From: Flavobacterium cellulosilyticum
Lineage (GTDB): Bacteria; Bacteroidota; Bacteroidia; Flavobacteriales; Flavobacteriaceae
DNA: 64,000 nt
Assembly: GCF_004349355.1 (NCBI RefSeq)
Contig: NZ_SMFK01000013.1
Span: 48,639-112,638, forward strand
Reading direction: 5' to 3'
Part shown: piece by piece, positions 44,720 through 54,220 of the stretch
Layout of the letters: every line of letters begins with the position of its first letter
Position numbering within the stretch: the stretch's first letter is position 1
Notes under the pieces: model-generated
Seen by the model: only the letters and a program-made list of their open reading frames with translations
The model's database searches: none
Told to the model about the DNA's origin: nothing
Position numbers and translations under genes: made by a program

Positions 44720-44755
44720 ATTAGTTCGGTGTCTAGCGAACCAATTCTATCTTTG
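44720..44755 (+). promoter_or_regulatory. Promoter and palindromic operator of the efflux regulator
   Basis: ATTAGTTCG (44720-44728) and CGAACCAAT (44737-44745) form an inverted repeat (8 of 9 positions) with an 8-bp spacer. It lies directly next to the -7 box TATCTTTG (44748-44755). An extra half-site, AAGTTCG, sits at 44713. This is the expected position for a repressor site, most simply for the regulator encoded at 44772. Confidence 0.6.
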
Positions 44756-44771
44756 CACAAATTTAAATATC

Positions 44772-45266
44772 ATGGATATTCAGAAAGAAAAAAATGAACT
44801 TATAGAAATGTTTGGTATTCATTTTGAAAAATTATACAACATTCCACCTTTAGCTGCACGAATATTAGGAACTCTTATTATTGATGGTTGCAAAGCTGGA
44901 CTTACATTTGAGACATTAGTAGAAACAATGAACGCCAGTAAAAGCTCTATTTCCACTAATTTAAATTTACTTTTAAAAATGGATAAGATCACGTATTTCA
45001 CTTTATGCGGAGATCGAAAAAAATATTTTAAATCAGCAGATTTAAGTAAAAGACTAGAAAATTATTTGAATTTAATTGATTCTGAAATGACAATCATTAC
45101 TCGAATGATTAATTATAGAGAACAAACGGCCTCCTGTCCTAAAGAAAAATGCAATCTAGAAAATGTGAAAGCGTATAAAATTCATATTAGTGAAGTAGAT
45201 AAATCTATTCGAAAAACAATTGAAGAATTTAAGAAAAAAGAAATTACCAATAATAAAAATCAATAA
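44772..45266 (+). CDS. GbsR/MarR-type transcriptional regulator
   Basis: A 164-residue winged-helix regulator. A helical dimerisation start (FGIHFEKLYNIPPLAARILG, about residues 15-34) is followed by LTFETLVETMNASKSSISTNL, the helix-turn-helix. ITYFTLCGDRKKYFK forms the wing, and a C-terminal helix follows with a CPKEKC pair of Cys that could bind metal or sense redox. It heads the RND efflux operon (28-bp gap to the adaptor gene), so it most likely represses it. The inducer is unknown. Confidence 0.88.
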   Translation: MDIQKEKNELIEMFGIHFEKLYNIPPLAARILGTLIIDGCKAGLTFETLVETMNASKSSISTNLNLLLKMDKITYFTLCGDRKKYFKSADLSKRLENYLNLIDSEMTIITRMINYREQTASCPKEKCNLENVKAYKIHISEVDKSIRKTIEEFKKKEITNNKNQ

Positions 45267-45294
45267 ATAAATCAAATTTAGTAACTATTCGCAA

Positions 45295-46401
45295 ATGAAA
45301 AAGAGATATTTTATAAGTGCCCTTTTGTTATCAATTGGCTTGCTTTCCTGCAAAAAAGAAACAACTCAAACGGCTCCTTTGGCAATGCCGTATAAGGTAA
45401 TCGAAATCGAAAAATCTAACAGCACTTTGTTAGCCGAATATCCTGCAAGTTTAGAGGGAATTACAGATATAGATATTCGTGCAAAAGTAGATGGATATAT
45501 TGAAAAAATATATGTTCGAGAAGGTCAGGAAGTTAAAAAAGGACAATTGCTTTTTAAATTGGAGACACAAACAGCCACACAAGAAGCTGGTGCTGCAAAG
45601 GCAAAAGTTGCTGCCGCACAAGTTGAAGTAAGTCGTTTGAAACCTTTAGTGGAACGTAATATCATTAGTGATGTACAATTAGAAACTGCAAAAGCAAATT
45701 TGGCAAGTGCCAAAAGTACGTACCAAAGTATTCTTGCAAAAATTAATTATGCAACCATTAAAAGTCCCGTGAACGGAATTGTTGGGACGCTACCTTTACG
45801 ACTGGGAAGTTATGTGAGCAGTCAAACTGAAGAACCTTTAACTCGTATTTCAGATGTGAGTACTATCTATGCTTATTTTTCAGTAAATGAAAAACAGCAA
45901 TTAGATATCATGATGAATGCAGAAGGAAAAACATTTCAACAAAAAATCAATAATATGCCCGCTGTAAATTTGATTTTAAGTAATGGGATGGAATATGAAC
46001 AAAAGGGGAAAATTGAAACCTTTAGTGGACAAGCTAATTCACAAACGGGTTCGTTTAATGTAAGAGCAAGCATACCAAATGCTACCAAGTTATTGCGTTC
46101 TGGAGGAAGCGGAACGATTCAAATCCCAACTTATCTAAAAGATGTTATTGTAATTCCACAAAATGCAACCTTAGAAATGCAAGACAAACGAATAGCTCTT
46201 GTTGTTGATAAACAGAACAAAGTAAAAGCCGTTCCAATTAAAGTACGGGCGGTATCTGGTGGAGAATTTTTTGTAGTTGATAGTGGATTAAATACCAACG
46301 ATAAAATACTTATTGAAGGAGTTGGAATTGTAACTGAGGGAACTGCTATCATACCAGAATTAGTTAATTATGCTTCCATAATTACTCCAGCAAAAAAATA
46401 A
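45295..46401 (+). CDS. RND efflux periplasmic adaptor (lipoprotein)
   Basis: A 368-residue membrane-fusion protein linking the RND pump to the outer-membrane channel. The lipobox is LLSC with acylated Cys about residue 19. DIDIRAKVDGYIEKIYVREG starts the lipoyl half-motif, and VNGIVGTLPLRLGSYVSS its partner, with a short coiled-coil hairpin between them (about 95-145). Beta-barrel and membrane-proximal domains follow. Middle of a clear operon between the regulator and the pump. Confidence 0.95.
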   Translation: MKKRYFISALLLSIGLLSCKKETTQTAPLAMPYKVIEIEKSNSTLLAEYPASLEGITDIDIRAKVDGYIEKIYVREGQEVKKGQLLFKLETQTATQEAGAAKAKVAAAQVEVSRLKPLVERNIISDVQLETAKANLASAKSTYQSILAKINYATIKSPVNGIVGTLPLRLGSYVSSQTEEPLTRISDVSTIYAYFSVNEKQQLDIMMNAEGKTFQQKINNMPAVNLILSNGMEYEQKGKIETFSGQANSQTGSFNVRASIPNATKLLRSGGSGTIQIPTYLKDVIVIPQNATLEMQDKRIALVVDKQNKVKAVPIKVRAVSGGEFFVVDSGLNTNDKILIEGVGIVTEGTAIIPELVNYASIITPAKK

Positions 46402-46434
46402 TTGACAAAATAACTATTGACAAAATAACAACAT

Positions 46435-49400
46435 ATGTTTTCAAAATTCATTGACAGACCAGTATTGTCAACGGTGATTTCTATCATCATCGTCATTTTG
46501 GGGGTTATAAGCTTAATTGCGCTTCCCGTTTCGCAATATCCAGAAATAGCGCCACCAACGGTAACAGTTTCTGCAAATTATCAAGGGGCAAGTGCCGAAG
46601 TAGTAATGAGCTCAGTAGTCATTCCTTTAGAAGAACAAATCAATGGTGTTGAAGACATGACCTATATGACTTCAACTTCCAACAATGATGGTTCAGCATC
46701 GATAAGCATCTATTTTAAATTAGGAACCAATCCTGATTTAGCAGCTGTAAATGTTCAAAATCGTGTATCTCGCGCCACTCCTTTATTGCCACAAGAAGTT
46801 ACAAAAGCTGGAGTTACAACAGCCAAAAGACAAAGTGATAATATTTTGATTTTCTCCTTATATAGTAAGAATCCTAATTATGACATGACTTTTCTACAAA
46901 ACTATGCTAACATCAATGTCTTACCAAAAATAAAAAGAGTTGCAGGTGTAGGAGATGCAATGATATTTGGTCAAAAAGATTATTCGATGCGCATTTGGCT
47001 CAAACCAGATGTAATGGGTGCTTATGGACTGGTACCATCAGATATCAGTGCATTATTAGCCGAACAAAATATTGAAGCAGCACCGGGACAATTGGGTGAA
47101 AATAGCGACCAATCGTTTCAATATACCTTAAAGTATAAAGGACGTTTGCAAAACATTAAAGAGTTTGAAGAAATTGTTGTTCGCTCTACGGAAAATGGTG
47201 AAGTCCTTAAGTTAGGCGATGTAGCTAGAATTGAATTGGGCGCTGTCAATTATGCTAGTAATACGCTTACCAATGGCAATCAATCGGTGGCGATTGCAAT
47301 AGCACAAACTGCAGGTTCCAATGCGCAGGATGTTATTGAAGGTTGTTTAAAAATATTAGACAAATCAGCTGTAAATTTTCCTAAAGGAGTAAAATACACT
47401 ACTTTAATTAATGCCAATGATTTCTTAGATGAATCCATCACAAAAGTAATTCACACCTTACTCGAAGCCTTTTTATTAGTATTTATTGTTGTTTTTATCT
47501 TTTTACAAGATTGGAGATCCACACTTATTCCGGCTATTTCTGTACCGGTTGCCATTTTGGGAACCTTCTTTTTCCTAAGCATATTTGGCTTTACTATTAA
47601 CTTGTTAACACTGTTTGCATTGGTACTTGCTGTAGGTATCGTCGTCGATGACGCCATAGTTGTGGTCGAAGCCGTGCATGCCAAAATGGAAGCAGGAGAA
47701 CACGATCCAAAAAAAGCAGCTCATAGTGCCATGAATGATATCAGTAGTGCGATTATTTCCATTACTCTAGTTATGGCTGCGGTTTTTATCCCCGTATCCT
47801 TTATTAGTGGTTCAGCTGGTGTTTTCTACAAACAGTTTGGATTAACATTGGCTGTTGCAATTCTATTGTCTGCTGTTAATGCTCTTACCCTATCACCGGC
47901 TTTATGTGCTATTTTCTTAAAACCACATGGAAAAGAAAAGAAAAAAGGATTTTTAGAACGTTTTTATACGGCATTTAATGTTGGATTTGAAACTACAACG
48001 AATAAATATAAAAGGTCAGTTGAATTTTTCATTAAACGCAAATGGTTGGCTTTTTTAGGAATCGCACTTTTTGCAGGAATTTTTGTCTTATTATTGAATA
48101 TTACTCCTAAGGCATTTGTTCCAGGAGAAGATACAGGAGCTATTCTTTCGGATGTTTCCCTGGCACCAGGAACTTCTTTGAAAAGAACAGAGGAAGTATT
48201 ATTACAAATTGAAAATAAAATAAAAGATATTCCTGAAATAAAAGAAGTACTACGTGTTTCGGGTCGAAGTTTAATTAGTGGAACAGGTAGTAACTACGGA
48301 ATGGTTATCGTTAAATTAAAACCATGGGCAGAACGTAAAGAAGCCAATCAGGAAGTTAGCGCTATTGTACAAGAATTATTCAAACGTGCGGCTACCGTAA
48401 AAGATGCTAAAGTGTTGTTTTTTGCTCGTCCAACGCTTGTTGGATTTGGATTTACCAATGGTTTCGAATTTCAGTTACAAGATCAAAAAGGGGGGACTAT
48501 TCAAGAATTAGGTGACGTAAATACCAAGTTTCTGGCCGCTTTAAACAGCCGTCCGGAAATCAAATATGCAGCTACCTCTTTTTCACCTAATTATCCTCAA
48601 TACCGAATTGATTTAAATGTTCCAGCTATAAAAAAATCAGGTTTAACTGTTACAGATGTTTTAGGAACGTTGCAAGGGTATTATGGAGGCGTTTATGCTT
48701 CCAATTTTAACAAGTTTGGAAAACAATATAGAGTTGTATATCAATCTGACGCATCGTTTAGAAGTGATCCAGAATCCTTAAACAAAGTATTAGTTAGAAA
48801 TAACAATGGAAAGATGGCACCAATTTCACAATTTGTGACATTAGAAAAAGTCTTTGGACCACAAGCTATTGAACGATTTAACTTGTTTACTTCGGTTAAA
48901 GTTACTGGAGCACCAAATGAAGGATTTAGTTCTGGTGATGCCATCAAAGCAGTTGAAGAAGTAGCCAGTCAAAGTTTACCTATTGGATATGGTTATGAGT
49001 TCTCAGGTATGACTCGTGAAGAAATTAGTTCAGGCGGACAAACGTTGTATATTTTCTTATTGTGTTTGGTCTTTGTGTATTTCTTACTAGCCGCTCAATA
49101 TGAAAGTTATATGTTGCCATTTGCAGTATTAATTACACTACCTATTGGTTTAGCAGGCGCCTACATATTTGCCTATTTATTTAATGTGAGTAATAATATT
49201 TATTTACAAATTACGCTGATTATGCTTATTGGGTTGCTCGCCAAGAATGCCATTTTGATTGTAGAGTTTTCTATAGCCGCAAGACGAAAAGGCGTCAGCA
49301 TCACACAAGCAGCCATTCAGGGAGCTGTTGCCCGATTGCGTCCTATTTTGATGACCTCATTTGCATTTATCTTTGGTTTAATGCCACTAATGTTTGCCAA

Positions 49401-49602
49401 AGGTGCAGGAGCTGTAGGTAACAAAGCTATTGGAGCTGGTGCCATTGGAGGTATGCTAATAGGTACTGTTTTAGGGGTATTTGTAATACCTGTAATGTTT
49501 ATCATATTCCAAACATTACAAGAAAAAATTTCAATACAGCCACTTCCAATTGAAGAGGATAAATCAGATGTTGCACTTTTAGATCAAAAAAATGAAAAAT
49601 AA
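46435..49602 (+). CDS. RND multidrug efflux permease, AcrB-like (HAE1)
   Basis: A 1055-residue proton-driven pump of the inner membrane. FSKFIDRPVLSTVISIIIVI begins TM1, and the two large periplasmic loops and twelve membrane helices follow in the usual order. FALVLAVGIVVDDAIVVVEA (about residues 392-411) holds the Asp-Asp proton relay in TM4, and GLLAKNAILIVEF with its Lys lies in TM10. FEQINGVEDMTYMTS-type HAE1 strings point to drug rather than metal export. Full length. It overlaps the channel gene by 11 bp. Confidence 0.97.
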   Translation: MFSKFIDRPVLSTVISIIIVILGVISLIALPVSQYPEIAPPTVTVSANYQGASAEVVMSSVVIPLEEQINGVEDMTYMTSTSNNDGSASISIYFKLGTNPDLAAVNVQNRVSRATPLLPQEVTKAGVTTAKRQSDNILIFSLYSKNPNYDMTFLQNYANINVLPKIKRVAGVGDAMIFGQKDYSMRIWLKPDVMGAYGLVPSDISALLAEQNIEAAPGQLGENSDQSFQYTLKYKGRLQNIKEFEEIVVRSTENGEVLKLGDVARIELGAVNYASNTLTNGNQSVAIAIAQTAGSNAQDVIEGCLKILDKSAVNFPKGVKYTTLINANDFLDESITKVIHTLLEAFLLVFIVVFIFLQDWRSTLIPAISVPVAILGTFFFLSIFGFTINLLTLFALVLAVGIVVDDAIVVVEAVHAKMEAGEHDPKKAAHSAMNDISSAIISITLVMAAVFIPVSFISGSAGVFYKQFGLTLAVAILLSAVNALTLSPALCAIFLKPHGKEKKKGFLERFYTAFNVGFETTTNKYKRSVEFFIKRKWLAFLGIALFAGIFVLLLNITPKAFVPGEDTGAILSDVSLAPGTSLKRTEEVLLQIENKIKDIPEIKEVLRVSGRSLISGTGSNYGMVIVKLKPWAERKEANQEVSAIVQELFKRAATVKDAKVLFFARPTLVGFGFTNGFEFQLQDQKGGTIQELGDVNTKFLAALNSRPEIKYAATSFSPNYPQYRIDLNVPAIKKSGLTVTDVLGTLQGYYGGVYASNFNKFGKQYRVVYQSDASFRSDPESLNKVLVRNNNGKMAPISQFVTLEKVFGPQAIERFNLFTSVKVTGAPNEGFSSGDAIKAVEEVASQSLPIGYGYEFSGMTREEISSGGQTLYIFLLCLVFVYFLLAAQYESYMLPFAVLITLPIGLAGAYIFAYLFNVSNNIYLQITLIMLIGLLAKNAILIVEFSIAARRKGVSITQAAIQGAVARLRPILMTSFAFIFGLMPLMFAKGAGAVGNKAIGAGAIGGMLIGTVLGVFVIPVMFIIFQTLQEKISIQPLPIEEDKSDVALLDQKNEK

Positions 49603-50992
49603 AATATATAGACTCGCTTTATTAGGAGTGACAGCAACGGTAATGCAATCGTGTTTTGTTGCTAAAGAATATCAGCGTCCCAAATTACAAACGGAGAATT
49701 TATATCGAACTGAAGTAGTGTCTACCGACTCTACTTCATTGGCCGATGTTGCTTGGGATAAAATTTTTACAGATCCTCTTTTGCAGGGATACATATCCAA
49801 AGGATTGAAAAACAATTTGGATATCCGCATTGCCATGCAAAATATTGCGGCTGCACAGGCTACAATGAAGCAAGGAGAAATGGGCTACTTCCCTACTCTT
49901 TCTGCTAGTACCGATTGGACGCAGCAAAAAATATCCAAAAACAGTCAATCAGGTTCGTTTTTAAATGACTTAAACACACATCAATACCAATTGTATGGAA
50001 ATCTTTCTTGGGAAGCTGACATTTGGGGGAAAATTAGAAGTAATAAACGAGCAACCAATGCAGCATATTTGCAAACAACAGCCGTAAATCAAGCCATAAA
50101 AACGCAATTAATTGCCAATATAGCAACTACTTACTACCAATTACTTGCTGTTGATGCTCAAATTAAAATTGCCGAAGAAACCTTAATCAACCGCAATAAA
50201 AGTGTTGAAACTATTTTGGCTTTGAAAAAAGCGGGTAATGTAACTGAAGTTGGCGTTAAACAAACCGAAGCACAAAAATATGCTACTGAAATAATTATCG
50301 CTGATTTGAAGAACAATATCATTATTTTAGAAAATACGATGAGTGTACTTTTAGGAGAAGCATCGGGAAAAATTGAGCGTTCTAATTTTGAATCTCAAAA
50401 TCTGCAACCCATAATAACACTTGGTGTTCCAACTAATTTATTAAGAAACAGACCTGATGTTATTGCTGCCGAATACAATTTGATTTCTAATTTTGAATTG
50501 ACAAATGTAGCTAAAAGCGGTTTTTATCCTAGCTTAAAAATTACAGCTGCTGGTGGACTTCAAAGTATTGATTTGAAAAATTGGTTTAGTGCCAATTCGA
50601 TTTTTGCCAATATCGTGACGGGTTTGACACAACCAATTTTAAATCAAAGGCAAGTGAGAACCAAGTTTGAAATAGCCAAAGCCAATCAGGAAAAAGCGTA
50701 TTTACAATTTGAGCAATCGTTGCTTATCGCGGGCAAAGAAGTTTCGGATGCATTAGCACAATACAATAATGAAACCTATAAAATTACAGTTCGTGAAAAA
50801 CAAGCTGATGCATTAACAAAAGCGGCTACTTTTTCAGATGAATTATTGACTTATGGTTTAGCCAATTATTTAGAAGTTTTGACTTCTAAAAATGATGCTT
50901 TAAATACTAGATTAAATTTAGCTGATAATAAATTCCAACAATACAAAGCAATTATCCAATTGTACAGAGCACTTGGTGGTGGATGGAAATAA
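49592..50992 (+). CDS. Outer-membrane efflux channel, TolC/NodT family lipoprotein
   Basis: A 466-residue outer-membrane factor completing the tripartite pump. A signal peptide with lipobox MQSC (Cys about residue 21) is followed by two OEP repeats, each rich in alpha-helical coiled coil. Landmarks are LSWEADIWGKIRS and the LLRNRPDVIAAEYNL motif typical of NodT-type channels, ending LYRALGGGWK. Starts within the end of the permease gene, so translation is coupled. Followed by a strong terminator. Confidence 0.95.
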   Translation: MKNKIYRLALLGVTATVMQSCFVAKEYQRPKLQTENLYRTEVVSTDSTSLADVAWDKIFTDPLLQGYISKGLKNNLDIRIAMQNIAAAQATMKQGEMGYFPTLSASTDWTQQKISKNSQSGSFLNDLNTHQYQLYGNLSWEADIWGKIRSNKRATNAAYLQTTAVNQAIKTQLIANIATTYYQLLAVDAQIKIAEETLINRNKSVETILALKKAGNVTEVGVKQTEAQKYATEIIIADLKNNIIILENTMSVLLGEASGKIERSNFESQNLQPIITLGVPTNLLRNRPDVIAAEYNLISNFELTNVAKSGFYPSLKITAAGGLQSIDLKNWFSANSIFANIVTGLTQPILNQRQVRTKFEIAKANQEKAYLQFEQSLLIAGKEVSDALAQYNNETYKITVREKQADALTKAATFSDELLTYGLANYLEVLTSKNDALNTRLNLADNKFQQYKAIIQLYRALGGGWK

Positions 50993-51036
50993 TCTAGTTT
51001 GGATTCAAAAAAAAACAGCCTATTTTGTTCATTTAT

Positions 51037-51072
51037 AAAAGCCACGAAGTACTGTACTTTGTGGCTTTTTTT
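51037..51072 (+). terminator. Terminator of the RND efflux operon
   Basis: AAAAGCCACGAAGT pairs with ACTTTGTGGCTTTT (one mismatch) around a short loop, followed by T7. It lies 45 bp after the channel-gene stop. Confidence 0.88.
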
Positions 51073-51211
51073 CATCTATTCATATACTCAAACCTATTTG
51101 ACATACAAGAAATTAATATAGTGATGTTGAATGCCTTATTCTGTTTATAAATTGTAATAACTATATTTATGGATAGAAAACTATTTACTATTTTTGCTTA
51201 AATTATTTAAA

Positions 51212-52159
51212 ATGAATAATAAAAAAAGCATCACCTACCTCTTAATAATCATATTCTTTCTTGTAATTTGTTCCGCTACAAGTATTGGATATATTATTGG
51301 AAATTCTAATGCTAATAAGCAAAATACTCCTATTGCAACAAATCCCGAAGATAATCCTAAAATTAATTCAGAAATTAATGATTTAAAATCGGTTTATAAT
51401 TCTAAAATTGCTGAAAAAAAAGCAAATTATAAAGAATTGGAAATGGAGAGAAATAAAGTTCAAGAACTTTTAATTGAGCTTGATGATGCAAAAGGGGATG
51501 CAAATTCACTATTAAAATACAAAGAACAATATAAAAATTTAGAAGGAAAAATGCGTCTTTTAGTTGACGAAATTGTAACGCTAAAAGGAAATAAAATCAA
51601 AGCTGTGTCTAATGTAATTGCATCTAAAAAAGCAAGACACATTTATAAAGTTCCTCAAAAAGTAATAGCTCAAATTTCGAAAACTGAAATTATTGTACCA
51701 ATAAAAACCGAAGATATTCCAGAAAAAAAAGCAGAAAAAACAGCTACTGAATTGAAGCTAATCAATAAAGTAGTTCCCGAATTGAAGGTTGCCAATTTAG
51801 AAACAATAGGATATAGAATAAAATCTGCTGACGTTAGTGAAAATACTTCTTTGGCAAAAAAAACAAATTTTATCAGAGTTTCATTTTCCGTTACAGGTAA
51901 TCCAAACTCATTAACTGAAGAAAAAAAATATTATATTCAGGTTATCAATAGTAAAAACAATGTTTTAGGATCAAAAATCACTGAATACATTGATGGCAAA
52001 ACACTAACTTATAGCACAATGAAAGTAGTTCAGTTTGACGGCAAAACCAGTCATGTTGAATCTGATATCACTGCAGATAAATTTGAACAAGGAATCTATT
52101 TTATAAGTGTTTTTGATAGAAGTGAATTGGTTGCTAAAACCAAAATTAATTTAGATTAA
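51212..52159 (+). CDS. Single-pass membrane protein with coiled coil, function unknown
   Basis: A 315-residue protein. One N-terminal membrane helix (about residues 7-27) is followed by a charged coiled coil (about 45-125, with Leu/Lys/Glu heptads) and a basic linker. The C-terminal beta-rich domain (about 180-315) contains KTNFIRVSFSVTGNP and YYIQVINSKNNVLGSK, which look like a sandwich fold. I know similar unnamed Flavobacteriaceae proteins. The ATG at 51212 is chosen because a TATTTTTG box (51189-51196) overlaps the earlier in-frame TTG. Confidence 0.72.
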   Translation: MNNKKSITYLLIIIFFLVICSATSIGYIIGNSNANKQNTPIATNPEDNPKINSEINDLKSVYNSKIAEKKANYKELEMERNKVQELLIELDDAKGDANSLLKYKEQYKNLEGKMRLLVDEIVTLKGNKIKAVSNVIASKKARHIYKVPQKVIAQISKTEIIVPIKTEDIPEKKAEKTATELKLINKVVPELKVANLETIGYRIKSADVSENTSLAKKTNFIRVSFSVTGNPNSLTEEKKYYIQVINSKNNVLGSKITEYIDGKTLTYSTMKVVQFDGKTSHVESDITADKFEQGIYFISVFDRSELVAKTKINLD

Positions 52160-52470
52160 TAATTGGTTTCTCTCTATTTCAGTCGAATTACTAAAAGATG
52201 ATCATTTCGTTTTGAATAACATAACGTATAGATTATACATCCAAAAATGTAGCGAAACGATTAAATAAAACCAATAAAGAAGGTGTTTCAATTCTTTTAT
52301 AAATGATGGTTTTTTATAAAAGTATTATAAATCTAAAATGCATCAAACAGACCGAAGGCGCTACTATTTTTTGCACAGTCGGTCCACACAAAATAGAATT
52401 TGAATGCAATTCCTTAAATTAGTTATAATTTTTAATGCAATTCACAACTTCCGTTTATAAATAAAGTAAA
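52160..52470. other. Gene-free gap upstream of porX
   Basis: About 310 bp without a credible ORF. GACCGA near 52351 and TCGGTC near 52380 form a small inverted repeat enclosing a GC-richer patch. The porX promoter begins at its right edge. Nothing else seen. Confidence 0.45.
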
Positions 52471-52495
52471 TTGGCATAATGATTTATTACTTTTG
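52471..52495 (+). promoter_or_regulatory. porX promoter
   Basis: TTG (52471-52473), then 14 bp, then TACTTTTG (52488-52495): a Bacteroidetes promoter with slightly short spacing. It overlaps the in-frame TTG at 52493, so the gene must start at the ATG at 52514. Confidence 0.6.
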
Positions 52496-52513
52496 AATAC
52501 TATTTATAAAATT

Positions 52514-54067
52514 ATGGACAAGATAAAAATACTTTGGGTCGATGACGAAATTGACTATTTGAAACCTCACATTTTATTTCTGGAAAAGAAAAATTATAGT
52601 GTTACGACTTGCAATAATGGTCGTGATGCGATTGATCTTTTTGATGAAAATAATTTTGACATTGTATTTCTAGACGAAAACATGCCTGGAATGAGTGGCT
52701 TGGAGACGCTTTCAGAAATGAAGGAAAAAAAATCTTCGATTCCGATGATTATGATTACCAAGAGCGAGGAAGAATATATTATGGAGGAAGCGATTGGTTC
52801 TAAAATTGCCGATTATTTGATAAAGCCAGTAAATCCAAACCAAATTTTGCTGAGTTTAAAAAAGAATTTGGATCATTCTCGATTGATTTCTGAAAAAACA
52901 ACCTTGGATTATCAAAAGGAATTTCGGAAAATCTCTATGGAAATGGCCATGGTTAATACCTATGAAGATTGGATTGAATTGTATAAAAAATTGATTTTTT
53001 GGGAACTTGAACTTGAAAATATCAATGATCAAGGAATGATTGAAATCCTAGAATCGCAAAAAGCGGAGGCCAATTCGCAATTTGGAAAATTTATTGAGCG
53101 CAATTATGAAGATTGGTTTGCTCCAAAAGCAGATAAACCGGTATTATCTCACAATTTATTTAGAGAATTGGTGGTTCCCGAAATTGTAAAAAAAGACAAA
53201 CCAATTTTGTTTGTTGTCATTGACAATTTACGCTATGACCAATGGAAAATTTTTGAAAGTGTCGTGGGAAATCATTACAAAACAGAAAAAGAAGTTCCTT
53301 ATTATTCTATTTTACCTACTGCTACTCAATATGCTCGAAATGCTATTTTCTCTGGATTGACACCACTTGAAATGGAAAAACAATTTCCACAATATTGGAA
53401 AAATGATCCTGAAGAAGGCGGGAAAAATTTATATGAAGCTGAGTTTTTGGCAGCACATTTAAAAAAATTAGGACTTAACATAACCCAGGATTATTTCAAA
53501 ATAACCAATTTAGCCGCAGGAAAAAAACTAGTAGAAAACTTCAAATCATTAAAAAACAATGATTTGATCACAGTAGTTTACAATTTTGTCGATATGCTAT
53601 CGCATGCAAAAACAGAAATGGATGTAGTAAAAGAATTGGCTTCAGATGATAAAGCCTATCGTTCGTTGACTTTGAGTTGGTTTAAGAATTCGCCGCTTTT
53701 AGAAATTATACAACAGGCACAAAACTTAGGATTTAAATTGATATTGACTACCGATCACGGTACGATAAACGTAAAAAATCCTTCGAAAGTAATTGGAGAT
53801 AAAAACACGAGTCTTAATTTAAGATACAAAACTGGGCGTAGTTTATCTTATGAACAAAAAGATGTGTATGCTGTTAAAGAACCCAAAAAAATAGGTTTAC
53901 CAACGATAAACATGAGTAGTTCTTATATTTTTGCGAAAAACGATATGTTTTTGGCTTATGTAAATAATTACAATCATTATGTGAGTTATTATAAAAACAC
54001 CTATCAACATGGCGGAATTTCATTAGAAGAAATGATTATTCCTTTTCTAATTTTAAACCCGAAATAA
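52514..54067 (+). CDS. porX: PorX-type response regulator with PglZ/alkaline-phosphatase-like domain
   Basis: A 517-residue two-domain regulator of the type IX secretion system. The receiver domain (about residues 1-120) has the acidic pair DD at 10-11, phosphoacceptor Asp54 in VFLDENMPGMSG, and Lys in YLIKPVNP. The rest is a PglZ/alkaline-phosphatase-like domain with FVVIDNLRYDQWK and LTTDHGTINVKNP as metal-site candidates. In Porphyromonas, PorX works with kinase PorY and sigma factor SigP to control T9SS genes. The T9SS cargo at 59717 and 61635 fits. No PorY-like kinase is adjacent. Confidence 0.93.
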   Translation: MDKIKILWVDDEIDYLKPHILFLEKKNYSVTTCNNGRDAIDLFDENNFDIVFLDENMPGMSGLETLSEMKEKKSSIPMIMITKSEEEYIMEEAIGSKIADYLIKPVNPNQILLSLKKNLDHSRLISEKTTLDYQKEFRKISMEMAMVNTYEDWIELYKKLIFWELELENINDQGMIEILESQKAEANSQFGKFIERNYEDWFAPKADKPVLSHNLFRELVVPEIVKKDKPILFVVIDNLRYDQWKIFESVVGNHYKTEKEVPYYSILPTATQYARNAIFSGLTPLEMEKQFPQYWKNDPEEGGKNLYEAEFLAAHLKKLGLNITQDYFKITNLAAGKKLVENFKSLKNNDLITVVYNFVDMLSHAKTEMDVVKELASDDKAYRSLTLSWFKNSPLLEIIQQAQNLGFKLILTTDHGTINVKNPSKVIGDKNTSLNLRYKTGRSLSYEQKDVYAVKEPKKIGLPTINMSSSYIFAKNDMFLAYVNNYNHYVSYYKNTYQHGGISLEEMIIPFLILNPK

Positions 54068-54220
54068 AAGTGGTCAGTATTAAGTGGTCAGTGATCAGAT
54101 TTAAAAAAGTGGTCAGATTACAATAAAACATGATACTGGACACTAATTACTGAATACTGATCACTGAACATTGCTCACTGAATACTGATCAGTAAAAACT
54201 AAACACTGAACACTACAACC
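54068..54220. repeat. Intergenic word-repeat palindrome (porX/tsaE gap)
   Basis: Left half: repeats of GTGGTCAGT and GTGATCAG. Right half: repeats of ACTGATCACTGAACA and CACTGAATACTGATCAG. The two halves are complementary in pieces. The vocabulary is shared with 35468-35537. The longest and clearest case of this class in the window. Confidence 0.75.

Noticed and set aside
54068..54220. CRISPR-like array in the porX/tsaE gap
   Set aside because: Words are short, unequal and inverted in the second half; no constant spacer length and no cas genes.
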